Source: Bacteroidaceae bacterium (lineage in GTDB: Bacteria; Bacteroidota; Bacteroidia; Bacteroidales; Bacteroidaceae). From it: a stretch of DNA of 8,974 nucleotides. Positions 1 through 6,188 of the stretch are shown here, piece by piece. Each line of letters begins with the position of its first letter. Positions within the stretch are counted from its first letter, which is position 1. Position numbers and translations under genes: made by a program. The DNA is taken from the NCBI GenBank assembly GCA_017633615.1, contig JAGBPB010000056.1, forward strand, positions 1 to 8,974, given 5' to 3'. The notes under the pieces were generated by a model that saw nothing but the letters and a program-made list of their open reading frames with translations, made no database searches and was not told the DNA's origin.

Positions 1-87
1 CATCCCGCTAGGATGCTTGAAATGGTAAACAACGGAAGACTATCCTGTCAAACAAATGATAGCAATTCCGAAAAGTTGTCATTGTAG
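1..87 (+). CDS. Possible C-terminal tail of an upstream gene (partial)
   Basis: Frame 1 is open from the left edge to a TAG at 85-87 and encodes about 28 residues, including MLEMVNNGRLSC. The other two forward frames close within 28 bases. A small dyad (TCCGAAAA at 67-74, TTTTCGGA at 93-100) overlaps the stop, as expected at a gene end, but no T-run follows it. The peptide is too short to assign, and a chance open frame of this length is quite possible. If real, it is probably host DNA beside the element. Confidence 0.3.
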   Translation, partial: HPARMLEMVNNGRLSCQTNDSNSEKLSL

Positions 88-200
88 TCAGTTTTTCGGA
101 GTAGGCCAACAAATAAATTGAGTAAAATATAGCACACAATATATCTAAAGCAGCATTTAGCACCGCAAAAAAGACGCAGGTTTAAACGTATTGGGGCGAA

Positions 201-270
201 CCCGGAGGGTGAGAGCGGTCCCGGAGGGCCGCCAAGCGGAATAAAATGGAGCGCTTTCGCGTTAGCGAAA
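201..270. repeat. GC-rich intergenic repeat block
   Basis: This is a locally GC-rich block in an AT-rich gap. CCCGGAGGG occurs at 201-209 and again at 220-228. It is followed by a small hairpin, TTTCGC (255-260), loop GTTA, GCGAAA (265-270). A minus-strand open frame of 88 codons (48-314) crosses it, but its proline/glycine-rich then cysteine-rich translation looks like a read-through of repeats rather than a protein. The block resembles dispersed intergenic repeats of Bacteroidales genomes; that link is from memory and untested. Confidence 0.4.
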
Positions 271-286
271 TAAAAAAAGGTCCCAC

Positions 287-341
287 ATGCTCCACATACA
301 AAAAGAGGCCGCACAGCGACCTCTTTTTACATGTGGAGCAT
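287..341. terminator. Long imperfect inverted repeat, probable bidirectional terminator
   Basis: Arms 287-312 and 316-341 pair over 26 positions around an ACA loop with only three mismatched pairs (298/330, 299/329 and 309/319). The inner part, AAAAAGAGG with CCTCTTTTT, gives a GC stem followed by a T-run on either strand, the usual form of a bidirectional intrinsic terminator. The outer 11 bp, ATGCTCCACAT with ATGTGGAGCAT, are perfect and longer than a terminator needs. The repeat lies between the upstream repeat block and the integrase control region, so it may mark the host side of the element boundary. Confidence 0.65.
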
Positions 342-350
342 ACGAGACTA

Positions 351-534
351 ATTTGGGGTATATGGGGGTATAAGGGGAAATAAGGTGTATATTGATTATC
401 AGTGATTTAGGTATTTTTGTTGTTTCTGATTGTACCTGATTATTTCATAGTTGTAACAAGATTTTAACAAGGTATTCCATTGTGGTATGAAATAATGTGT
501 TATCTTTGCTGTAGATATTTTAAACACTATTTTT
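351..534 (+). promoter_or_regulatory. Integrase upstream region with helically spaced direct repeats
   Basis: TGATT occurs at 393, 403, 427 and 437, giving two pairs each 10 bp apart. TAACAAG occurs at 454-460 and 465-471, 11 bp apart. GGGGTATA occurs at 355-362 and 365-372, 10 bp apart, within a G-rich run. Spacings of about one helical turn suit cooperative protein binding. Beside a tyrosine integrase gene, arm-type integrase sites or excisionase sites are the natural guess. No core site was identified, and each motif is short enough that chance cannot be excluded. Confidence 0.35.
479..508 (+). promoter_or_regulatory. Bacteroidetes-type promoter for the integrase
   Basis: TATCTTTG at 501-508 is a perfect match to the Bacteroidetes -7 box TAnnTTTG. 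It is preceded after 18 bp by ATTG (479-482), a fair -33 box. Transcription would start near 514, about 20 nt before the ATG at 535, leaving a short AU-rich leader without a Shine-Dalgarno sequence, which is normal in this phylum. Confidence 0.6.
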
Positions 535-1914
535 ATGTCCACTATTTACTACATTGGTCCTTCTCTTAAGGACGGAAAAGCGACGATTTTCATCCAAGTT
601 CAGAATCGCGCACCAAAAATCCATGTTATCAGGAAGACGGGGCTGACTATTATGCCTAAGGTTTGGGAACAGCGGAACAACAAGACTTTCAATGACAAGT
701 ACAAGGACAACAAGGAGATTCAGAAGTTGTTTGGGAGACTGGAGGAGATTCGCAATGAGATTGAGGGTCAGATTGCTCTGGGTAAGGCCCTGAAGAGTGA
801 GGATATAAAGCTCATTCTGGAGGATGTGATTTTCAAGGAGGCTAAGGAGGAGGAGAAGCGCAGGAAGGAGGAGCTGCTGAAGATGAAGCTGGAGGCTGAG
901 AAGATGACTCTGGTTAAGTATTTCCAGAAGTTTTATGATGATGCGGAATCGGGGCGGCGGGTTACGGTTAAGGGGACGCGTTATACGCATGGGTCCCTTA
1001 CGAGCATCAAGCAGGCTCTGAACCATTTTCTGGATTATGAGGGGTCTCTTAAGAAGAAGCATGATTTTGATGATGTGAACATGGACTTCTACAATGATTA
1101 CCTTACCTATCTGAATAAGCATAACTACAGGCTGAATACTATCGGTAAGAATATATGCTGGCTGAAGGCGGTTATGTCTATGGCGGAGACGGAGGGGTAT
1201 CATCACAGTGCTATTTATAAGGATAAGAGGTTCAAGGATACACGTGTGGAGGCGGACTCCATTTATCTGACGAAGGAGGATCTGGATGCTATACGGGATG
1301 TGGACCTTACGGGGGAGCAGCCGGGATATACGCTGGCCAGGGATATTTTCCTGATTGGGGTATGGACGGCTCAGCGTGTTTCGGATTACAACAATCTGGA
1401 CAGCAAGAACGTGAAGGAGTATAATGTGAGGACTATTGAGGATGTTCCGGATCCTGAGAACCCGGGTAAGACTAAGGCTATTGTGGTGGAGAAGACCAAG
1501 AAGGTGATTGAGATTGTGCAGAAGAAGACGGGCGCTAAGGTTTATGTGCCGTGCTCGACGGAGCTGCTGCAGATTCTGGAGAAGTATGACTACAATGTGC
1601 CGCACCTGACGGACCAGAAGGTGAATGAGTATATAAAGGAGGTGGCCAAGATGGCGGGCCTGGATGAGGAGATAAGGATTGAGTATGTGAAGGGCGGGCA
1701 GAAGCACGTGGATTTTGTTCCGAAATGGAGGATGGTGCATACGCATACGGCGAGGCGCACGGGTGCTACGCTGATGTATCTGTCGGGGATGGAGATTTAT
1801 GACATCATGAAGATTACCGGTCATACCACCCCACTCACGCTTAAGCGTTATATCAAGGCTGATGAGCTGGAGGTGGTTCAGAAGATGGTGCAGAAATACG
1901 ATTACTTTAATTGA
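535..1914 (+). CDS. Tyrosine recombinase / integrase
   Basis: Site-specific recombinase of the phage-integrase family, 459 residues, the usual length for Bacteroidetes element integrases. The N-terminal ~95 residues look like an arm-type DNA-binding domain. A charged helix (about 100-125) follows, then a SAM-like core-binding domain (about 125-240), then the catalytic domain. Catalytic residues are visible: R281 in TAQRVSDY, a beta-hairpin lysine in VVEKTKK (317-323), H404-T-A-R407, H430 in TGHTT, and the nucleophile Y439 in KRYIK. All are present, so the enzyme should be active. The ATG at 535 is chosen because it gives the family's usual N-terminus (a form of xxIYYxxxxxKDGKATIFIQV) just downstream of a good promoter. 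It would cut and join DNA at att sites to integrate and excise the element. Substrate site unknown. Confidence 0.95.
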   Translation: MSTIYYIGPSLKDGKATIFIQVQNRAPKIHVIRKTGLTIMPKVWEQRNNKTFNDKYKDNKEIQKLFGRLEEIRNEIEGQIALGKALKSEDIKLILEDVIFKEAKEEEKRRKEELLKMKLEAEKMTLVKYFQKFYDDAESGRRVTVKGTRYTHGSLTSIKQALNHFLDYEGSLKKKHDFDDVNMDFYNDYLTYLNKHNYRLNTIGKNICWLKAVMSMAETEGYHHSAIYKDKRFKDTRVEADSIYLTKEDLDAIRDVDLTGEQPGYTLARDIFLIGVWTAQRVSDYNNLDSKNVKEYNVRTIEDVPDPENPGKTKAIVVEKTKKVIEIVQKKTGAKVYVPCSTELLQILEKYDYNVPHLTDQKVNEYIKEVAKMAGLDEEIRIEYVKGGQKHVDFVPKWRMVHTHTARRTGATLMYLSGMEIYDIMKITGHTTPLTLKRYIKADELEVVQKMVQKYDYFN

Positions 1915-1950
1915 TACAGGTTTTAATAGGACCTATCCGGATTGAAAGCG

Positions 1951-2763
1951 ATGAACAGTATTAGCGGAGCCGTTACGGAGATAGATGTGTTGACCTCAGC
2001 TGTCGGTGATGCGATGGCTGAGGTCACTGCGGCTATCGGGCGGGATGGTTTGGAGAGTGAGGATACCGGGGAGCTGAGACACCTGGTGGAGTTTATAATT
2101 GGTAAGACGGGTGAGCTGAAGGAGCTTCTGGCGGGGACTCTGGACGGCATTCTGGCGGGATGGAATGAGATTGCGGGGAATGAGATGCTGCGGGGTAAGG
2201 TGCGCGAGTATCTGGAGTTGGGGATGGAGTTCACTGAGAAGGCTGATGCGTTTGACGTGGCGGTTGCTGACTGCCGGTATGACTTGAGTGCGATAGTTGG
2301 TGAGAGCTGGTTTGGGCGGGAGCTGCTGACGGTGATGTGTGACTGGCAGAAGAGCGTGGAGCCGCTGATGGAGGCTATGGAGTGCGGTGAGAGGTTTGAG
2401 CCACGGTTGGCGGATCCTTTTGAGACGGCGGTAAGGAAACTGCGTCCGTTCTTTAACGGCGTGGGCGCTGAGGGGCTTAGGGCGCTGGTGACGGACGGTG
2501 TGTCTTTGGCGGCCAGGCCGGTATGGAAGGCGGACCGCAGGCAGGCGGTGGTTATGGGTGATATGTTGGGACTGAGCTGCAGGGTGATGAACCAGTCTTT
2601 TGTATTTACCGGACGCAGCGGACAGGAGCGGCCACTTAAGTACAGCAGCGACAGGCCGGACCTGGATTACAGCTGTTATGAGATATACCCTATCCTGAAG
2701 GAGTTACAGGATGGAATGAGGCAGAGAAATAAACGCCAAAGAAACGGCCTTAAAACGTCATAA
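1951..2763 (+). CDS. Unrecognised acidic helical protein, co-transcribed with the integrase
   Basis: I do not recognise this family. The frame is open from a TTG at 1942, but the ATG at 1951 (MNSISGAVTEID) is the likelier start, giving 270 residues. The first ~110 residues are rich in A, E, G and L and probably helical. The middle contains DWQKSVEPLMEAMECGERFEP. The C-terminal third is more mixed, with VWKADRRQAVVMGDMLGL and a basic tail (RQRNKRQRN). No signal peptide, membrane segment, metal-binding cluster or catalytic motif is evident. It starts 36 bp after the integrase stop with no promoter between, so one operon is likely. The coding strand is strikingly rich in G over C, like the integrase, so the two genes have probably travelled together. 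A role in recombination or element maintenance is inferred from position only. Confidence 0.75.
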   Translation: MNSISGAVTEIDVLTSAVGDAMAEVTAAIGRDGLESEDTGELRHLVEFIIGKTGELKELLAGTLDGILAGWNEIAGNEMLRGKVREYLELGMEFTEKADAFDVAVADCRYDLSAIVGESWFGRELLTVMCDWQKSVEPLMEAMECGERFEPRLADPFETAVRKLRPFFNGVGAEGLRALVTDGVSLAARPVWKADRRQAVVMGDMLGLSCRVMNQSFVFTGRSGQERPLKYSSDRPDLDYSCYEIYPILKELQDGMRQRNKRQRNGLKTS

Positions 2764-2772
2764 GGGCGTTTA
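2730..2772 (+). terminator. Weak stem at the end of the integrase operon
   Basis: TAAACGCC (2730-2737) and GGCGTTTA (2765-2772) form a perfect 8-bp dyad around a 27-nt loop that includes the stop codon at 2761-2763. No T-run follows, so it is a poor intrinsic terminator. It may instead protect the mRNA 3' end or be a protein site. Confidence 0.3.
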
Positions 2773-2869
2773 GTATCTGATATGGTATGAGCACTTTAGG
2801 CGTGATGGGACACCGGTGTGGCGTTCTTGGGCGGCGGTGAGTGCTGTTGTATTCCGTTTTATACCATTA
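2764..2869. other. Intergenic region with nested long-range dyads
   Basis: Two inverted pairs are nested: ATGGTAT (2782-2788) with ATACCAT (2861-2867), and AGCACT (2790-2795) with AGTGCT (2840-2845). Inside them lies the perfect palindrome ACACCGGTGT (2810-2819). The only short frame seen here (17 codons from 2788) is not convincing. The arrangement could be operators, a recombination directionality site or RNA structure. Each element is short. Confidence 0.35.
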
Positions 2870-2877
2870 TACTTTTG
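2846..2877 (+). promoter_or_regulatory. Bacteroidetes-type promoter for the HTH/primase operon
   Basis: TACTTTTG (2870-2877) is a perfect TAnnTTTG -7 box. GTTG (2846-2849) lies 20 bp upstream as a -33 box. A transcript starting near 2884 would have a leader of about 63 nt before the ATG at 2947, and that leader is almost entirely made of dyads (next entry). Confidence 0.6.
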
Positions 2878-2882
2878 CTGTG

Positions 2883-2942
2883 CCGGTAAGGGATACCGGT
2901 ACAGTATAGGCCTACACTGTTTTCTTTAACCTAAAACAGTGT
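2883..2942 (+). promoter_or_regulatory. Dyad-packed 5' leader / operator region of the HTH gene
   Basis: Three dyads lie end to end. CCGGTA (2883-2888) pairs with TACCGG (2894-2899). ACAGTATAGGCCTACACTGT (2901-2920) is a near-perfect 20-bp palindrome with one mismatched pair. ACACTGTTTT (2914-2923) and AAAACAGTGT (2933-2942) form a perfect 10-bp stem with a 9-nt loop, ending 4 nt before the ATG. The second and third share bases 2914-2920, so as RNA they are mutually exclusive. As DNA they would suit dimeric repressor or excisionase sites; as RNA, a switch that hides or frees the start codon. Confidence 0.6.
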
Positions 2943-2946
2943 TCAA

Positions 2947-3258
2947 ATGGAGACATTAGACATGATCAGGTCATTCTTAGGTGACTTGATAAAGCCCATC
3001 GTGGCTGAGGCAGTGGCTGAGGCGCTGCCTAAACAGGAGCCGCAGCAGGAGGACCACCTGCTGACCCTGAAGGAGGCTATAAGGAAGTACCCCCTATCAC
3101 ACACTACCATCTACAGGCTGTTTGACAGCGGTGAGCTGTCAAAGCACAAGCTGGGTAAAAGGACCGTGCTTGACGAGAATGAACTTAAGGTGCTGTTCAG
3201 GAAGGAGACGCTGACCGGAATGACAGCCAGAAGGACCTCTAAAAGACGTGTGGCATGA
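2947..3258 (+). CDS. Excisionase-like helix-turn-helix protein
   Basis: Small DNA-binding protein, 103 residues. Residues 1-35 form an acidic/hydrophobic helix (IKPIVAEAVAEALPKQ) that could dimerise. Residues 38-85 are a MerR-like HTH_17 domain: LLTLKEAIRKYPLSHTTIYR, then a wing with KLGKRTVLDENELKVLF. The tail is basic (ARRTSKRRVA). Proteins of this form in Bacteroidetes elements serve as excisionases or small regulators. Its promoter and dyad-rich leader lie directly upstream, so autoregulation is plausible. It precedes the primase-like gene with no visible terminator between them, suggesting one operon. Function beyond DNA binding is inferred. Confidence 0.85.
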   Translation: METLDMIRSFLGDLIKPIVAEAVAEALPKQEPQQEDHLLTLKEAIRKYPLSHTTIYRLFDSGELSKHKLGKRTVLDENELKVLFRKETLTGMTARRTSKRRVA

Positions 3259-3362
3259 AAAAAAGGATAAGAAATATGGTGGATTGTCACACCCTGTCAG
3301 AGATTGGAGTTTATTTTGCGCCCCAAATGCCAATAATGCTTACCGGTTATGTCAGAGAATGA
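3255..3362 (+). CDS. Possible 35-residue leader/microprotein ORF
   Basis: An ATG at 3255 overlaps the stop of the HTH gene as ATGA. Its frame runs 35 codons to a TGA at 3360-3362, overlapping the start of the next gene (3349) by 14 nt. The peptide begins MKKRIRNMVDCHTLSEIG and ends MLTGYVRE. This overlap at both ends is typical of translational coupling, and the ORF would fill the otherwise unread 90-nt gap between two operon genes. No family is recognisable, and conservation of the frame is the missing evidence. It may only carry ribosomes across the gap to the downstream start. Confidence 0.35.
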   Translation: MKKRIRNMVDCHTLSEIGVYFAPQMPIMLTGYVRE

Positions 3363-5709
3363 TGGTATATTAACGCCTAAATTCGATCCGGGTGCCGTCC
3401 TAGTTACCTTGTTTAAGAGTGTGTGTCCACCGAAGACCATGGGTGAGAGTAAGGATGAGCGTTGCAGAGAGACCCGGACGGATGAGATGATGCAGAGAGA
3501 TATTCCCCTGACCGATTTTGTCCGCCTGGGTGCCAGGTATATTTCAAGCCTTGAAAAGATATGGGCTGAGGATGACAAGGACAAGAGAAACTACCTGAAG
3601 CGCAAACTGCTGCCTGCGGCAAGCATTTCGGCATCACTGAAGACCAGGCAGTCGGGGGTGACGCTGGAGAACAAGGTGAAGCAGTACACCGGTCTGATAG
3701 CTCTGGATTTTGACCATGTGGAGGACATAGCGGAGGCTAAGGAGAAGCTTAAACAGCTGCCTTATATCTGGTATGTGTCTCTTTCATCGAGCAGCAGAGG
3801 GCTTTATGCCATTGCCCTGACTGAGAACAGGGACTTCAGGCTGCATGACATCTATTATGACGCGCTGATAGAGGAGGCCCGCTCCATTGGGCTGGATCCT
3901 GACAAGCCCTGCCGTGATGTGACGAGGCTGAGGTTTATATCATACGACGACAATCCCTACATTAACGAGAACTGCACCCCGTACAGGCTGCCGGAGGGTT
4001 ATATTCCGAAGAGGAATGACATTATCATTCCGCCTTGGCCCGCTGCCGATGAGGTGCCTGAGCAACCCGCTGCCGAGGGTACGGAGGATGAGGAGCTGCA
4101 TGCAGCGGAGGCTCTGGAGCTGAATGTACCCCAGGGACGCAGGCTGCCGTATGCCGACGCTGCCGAGAGGGCTATGTCTTTTGCCAAGGAATGGGCCAGG
4201 AAGAAGATTGTGATTGACGATTTTACGGACTGGTTTGTGATGGCATCGGCACTGAGTACCATTGGCGAGAAGGGATGGGAAATCCTGGAGAAGATCTCAA
4301 AGTTCAGCACCAGGTATGACAGGGATAAGAACAGGGAGATTTTTGACCGGGTGAGAAGAACCAACCGGGAGATTACGATGGGGAGTTTCTTCTACAAGTG
4401 TCACGAATACGGCATTATGACCGATACTGTGACGCACAAGGAGAGCCCGGAGTTCCCGGTGAACGCTTTCCCCGACGCTATCAGGGAGATAATACTGAAG
4501 GCCCACGAGGGCATGAACCACCCCATTGACTACATAGGGTCAAGCCTTATCACGGTGGCGGCGGCTGCCGTGGGCAACAGCATCCAGGTGAGGATGATGG
4601 CGGACTGGATAGAGAAGCCTATCATCTATATGGCCATAGTTGGTGAAGCCGGGACGAACAAGAGTGCCCCGCTGGCGTTTGCCGTGAAGCCGCTGGACCG
4701 TATAGACGATGAGGAGATGGATGCGTACAACGAGAAGTACATGGAATACAGGGAGGAGTGCGAGAAGGCCATGAGGTCAAAGACGGTCATGCCCGATGAG
4801 CCTGAGTATTTCCAGTACGTGCTGAACGACTTCACGATTGAGGCCATGATGCAGCAGCACGCCGTGAACCAGCGCGGTATGCTGGTGTATAAGGATGAGC
4901 TGCTGAACTTTATCCGTAACATGAGTCGTTACAGTACCGGCAATGACGAGATGACATGGACCACTATGTTTACCGGCGGCGGTATCCAGAACACCAGGAA
5001 GGACAGGCGGAAGACGAAGCTTAAGACCACCTGTGTTTCAATTATAGGTACCATACAGCCGGAGAGCCTGCCGGAGTTTGCCAAGGGCAAGACGGAGAAC
5101 GGTTTCATAGACCGGTGGCTGTTTGCATTCCCGGAGAAGGTGAAGGCACCCAAGTTCAAGACGGGGCGCCAGATGCCGGAGATAGTGAAAATGTGGAACG
5201 ACGTGATAAACCGCATACTGGAGATTGAGTATGACCCTGAGGCTGAGCCCATAATCCTGACGGAGGAGGCTGAGAGGGTCTATGCAAACTGGTATGACGC
5301 TCTGGCCGAGAAGAAGTACCATGCGGACGCGACGTTCCGCAGGGCATCGACCAAGATGGAGAGGTATCTTATCCGGTTGGCCATTGTTCTGGAGGCGCTG
5401 CGTTACGGAGCGGGCGGCGAGCCTGTGAAGGAGATTAGCGCGTGGGCCATAAAGGGAGCCATTGACCTGGTCTATTACTACCTTTCTTGCGGCATGAAGG
5501 CCAGAAAGAGGTTCAAGACCGGACCGCTGGAATCACTTACCGACCTGCAGCGTATGATCTACATGGACATACCCGTGAAGTTTGAGACCAAGGAGGGCAT
5601 TGAGATTGCACAAGAACACGGTATGAGCGAGCGTACTTTCAGGTATTGGCTGCATACGGACTTCTTTATAAAGTGCTCTCACGGTAACTACGAGAGGAGA
5701 TACCGGTAA
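3349..5709 (+). CDS. VirE_N / DUF3987 primase-helicase-like replication protein
   Basis: A 786-residue multidomain protein of a family widespread in Bacteroidetes mobile elements. The VirE N-terminal (BT4734-like) domain covers about 45-215, with D120-F-D122 in LIALDFDHV, SSRGLYAI around R150, and DVTRLRFISYD. It resembles the archaeo-eukaryotic primase fold, in which such acidic pairs bind metal. A helical linker of PriCT type follows (about 265-355). The DUF3987 P-loop domain (about 380-680) has Walker A G432-E-A-G-T-N-K438-S439, Walker B MLVYKDE (D516, E517), a sensor-like strand TTCVSIIGTIQPESL and a probable arginine finger R589 in GFIDRWLF. A winged helix (about 730-786) ends the protein. 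Walker A has N437 where glycine is usual. The likely role is priming and unwinding for element replication, or conjugation-related replication; this is inferred. The iteron-bearing region begins directly after the stop. Confidence 0.9.
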   Translation: MSENDGILTPKFDPGAVLVTLFKSVCPPKTMGESKDERCRETRTDEMMQRDIPLTDFVRLGARYISSLEKIWAEDDKDKRNYLKRKLLPAASISASLKTRQSGVTLENKVKQYTGLIALDFDHVEDIAEAKEKLKQLPYIWYVSLSSSSRGLYAIALTENRDFRLHDIYYDALIEEARSIGLDPDKPCRDVTRLRFISYDDNPYINENCTPYRLPEGYIPKRNDIIIPPWPAADEVPEQPAAEGTEDEELHAAEALELNVPQGRRLPYADAAERAMSFAKEWARKKIVIDDFTDWFVMASALSTIGEKGWEILEKISKFSTRYDRDKNREIFDRVRRTNREITMGSFFYKCHEYGIMTDTVTHKESPEFPVNAFPDAIREIILKAHEGMNHPIDYIGSSLITVAAAAVGNSIQVRMMADWIEKPIIYMAIVGEAGTNKSAPLAFAVKPLDRIDDEEMDAYNEKYMEYREECEKAMRSKTVMPDEPEYFQYVLNDFTIEAMMQQHAVNQRGMLVYKDELLNFIRNMSRYSTGNDEMTWTTMFTGGGIQNTRKDRRKTKLKTTCVSIIGTIQPESLPEFAKGKTENGFIDRWLFAFPEKVKAPKFKTGRQMPEIVKMWNDVINRILEIEYDPEAEPIILTEEAERVYANWYDALAEKKYHADATFRRASTKMERYLIRLAIVLEALRYGAGGEPVKEISAWAIKGAIDLVYYYLSCGMKARKRFKTGPLESLTDLQRMIYMDIPVKFETKEGIEIAQEHGMSERTFRYWLHTDFFIKCSHGNYERRYR

Positions 5710-5711
5710 GG
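5701..5711 (+). repeat. TACCGGTAAGG direct repeat, copy 1
   Basis: TACCGGTAAGG contains the primase stop codon (TAA, 5707-5709). An identical 11-mer lies at 5881-5891, so the two bracket the iteron-bearing dyad. A related CCGGTAAGG is at 2883-2891 in the HTH leader. Confidence 0.55.
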
Positions 5712-5714
5712 TGT

Positions 5715-5874
5715 ATATGCAGTTTTGCAGTATTTGCAGTATTTGCCGTTTGGGGTAGCGGAAACGGAATACGCGAAACACCGGAAAAGTGCCCTACAGT
5801 GCATTGTAGAGGCGTTTGCGTAAGACCGCCAGAAGAGCAAAAGGAAGAAACGGCAAAAACTGCAAAACTGCAAA
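5715..5874. repeat. Inverted iteron-like arrays with nested dyad: candidate origin or structured RNA
   Basis: TGCAGT cores start at 5718, 5726 and 5735, followed by the variant TGCCGT at 5744 (spacings 8, 9, 9). On the other side ACGGCA (5850), ACTGCA (5859) and ACTGCA (5867) are the same cores inverted, in mirror order with spacings 9 and 8, one copy fewer. Between the arrays lie TACGCGAAACACC (5770-5782), pairing with GGCGTTTGCGTA (5811-5822) with one bulge and one mismatch, and a central dyad CTACAGTGCATTGTAG (5794-5809). A local alternative is CCGTTT (5746-5751) with AAACGG (5762-5767). The whole can fold as one ~157-nt hairpin. Iterons beside a replication protein suggest a replication origin; an oriT or a structured RNA is also possible. 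Confidence 0.65.
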
Positions 5875-5880
5875 GCTGAT

Positions 5881-5891
5881 TACCGGTAAGG
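5881..5891 (+). repeat. TACCGGTAAGG direct repeat, copy 2
   Basis: Identical to 5701-5711 and 180 bp downstream of it, just outside the right-hand iteron arm. Confidence 0.55.
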
Positions 5892-6092
5892 AAACCTGAT
5901 ATGGTTGGTTGACGTTTGGACGATGCGGGACGGAATGGAGCGGCGGCAGGTTGCAGGGAGGCTGAAGAGAAGAGTGATGAGAGTGAAAAAAGCTATGATA
6001 CGAACGGTGTGTGGCGGGGCGATGGTGGGCGGATGCTGCATCCACCCCACCCGGAAATGGATGATTTACTTGGTATTGAGGCTTTAGAGTGC
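5892..6092. other. Gene-poor segment with a strong hairpin
   Basis: No convincing gene is seen. Two overlapping frames of 60 and 65 codons open only at TTG (5905, 5916), and their translations are not recognisable. A strong hairpin occupies 6024-6051: GGATG/CATCC around CTG, extended by GGTGGG/CCCACC with one C·A mismatch and one bulged C. It lacks a T-run on either strand, so it is not a standard terminator. It could belong to the same structured region as the iterons, or act as an RNA element before the WYL gene. Confidence 0.4.
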
Positions 6093-6100
6093 TATTTTTG
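6069..6100 (+). promoter_or_regulatory. Bacteroidetes-type promoter for the WYL regulator
   Basis: TATTTTTG (6093-6100) is a perfect TAnnTTTG -7 box, with CTTG (6069-6072) 20 bp upstream. The transcript would have a leader of roughly 80 nt before the ATG at 6189, so the regulator is probably transcribed separately from the primase gene. Confidence 0.5.
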
Positions 6101-6188
6101 CATCCGTTTTTAAGAAGACAACATGATAGACCTTTTCTAACCTTATTGAGCAGGAAAACCATAATTAACACTAAACTTACAGAAATCT

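Noticed and set aside
48..314. An 88-codon minus-strand ORF in the left intergenic region
   Set aside because: It runs through the repeat block and half of the terminator hairpin. The translation is low-complexity then cysteine-rich, with no plausible promoter. Listed only under the repeat.
355..384. G-runs that might form a G-quadruplex
   Set aside because: Only three runs of four or more G are present, with a final GG, so at best a weak two-layer structure. The 10-bp repeat reading is simpler.
499..509. TTATCTTTGC resembling the CTnDOT att core GTANNTTTGC
   Set aside because: It misses the first core base and is fully explained as the -7 promoter box of the integrase. No second copy was found near the right end.
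520..1824. A 434-codon minus-strand ORF opposite the integrase
   Set aside because: It is the antisense shadow of a gene with all catalytic residues present. Its translation is a Leu/His/Arg-rich string without domain features, explained by the integrase's codon bias.
5715..5874. CRISPR array
   Set aside because: Repeat cores are 6-9 bp, directly abutting, and inverted across a centre. There are no spacers of uniform length and no cas genes.
5905..6113. Two overlapping 60-65-codon ORFs
   Set aside because: They start only at TTG, have no clear Shine-Dalgarno, unrecognisable translations, and overlap each other and a strong hairpin.
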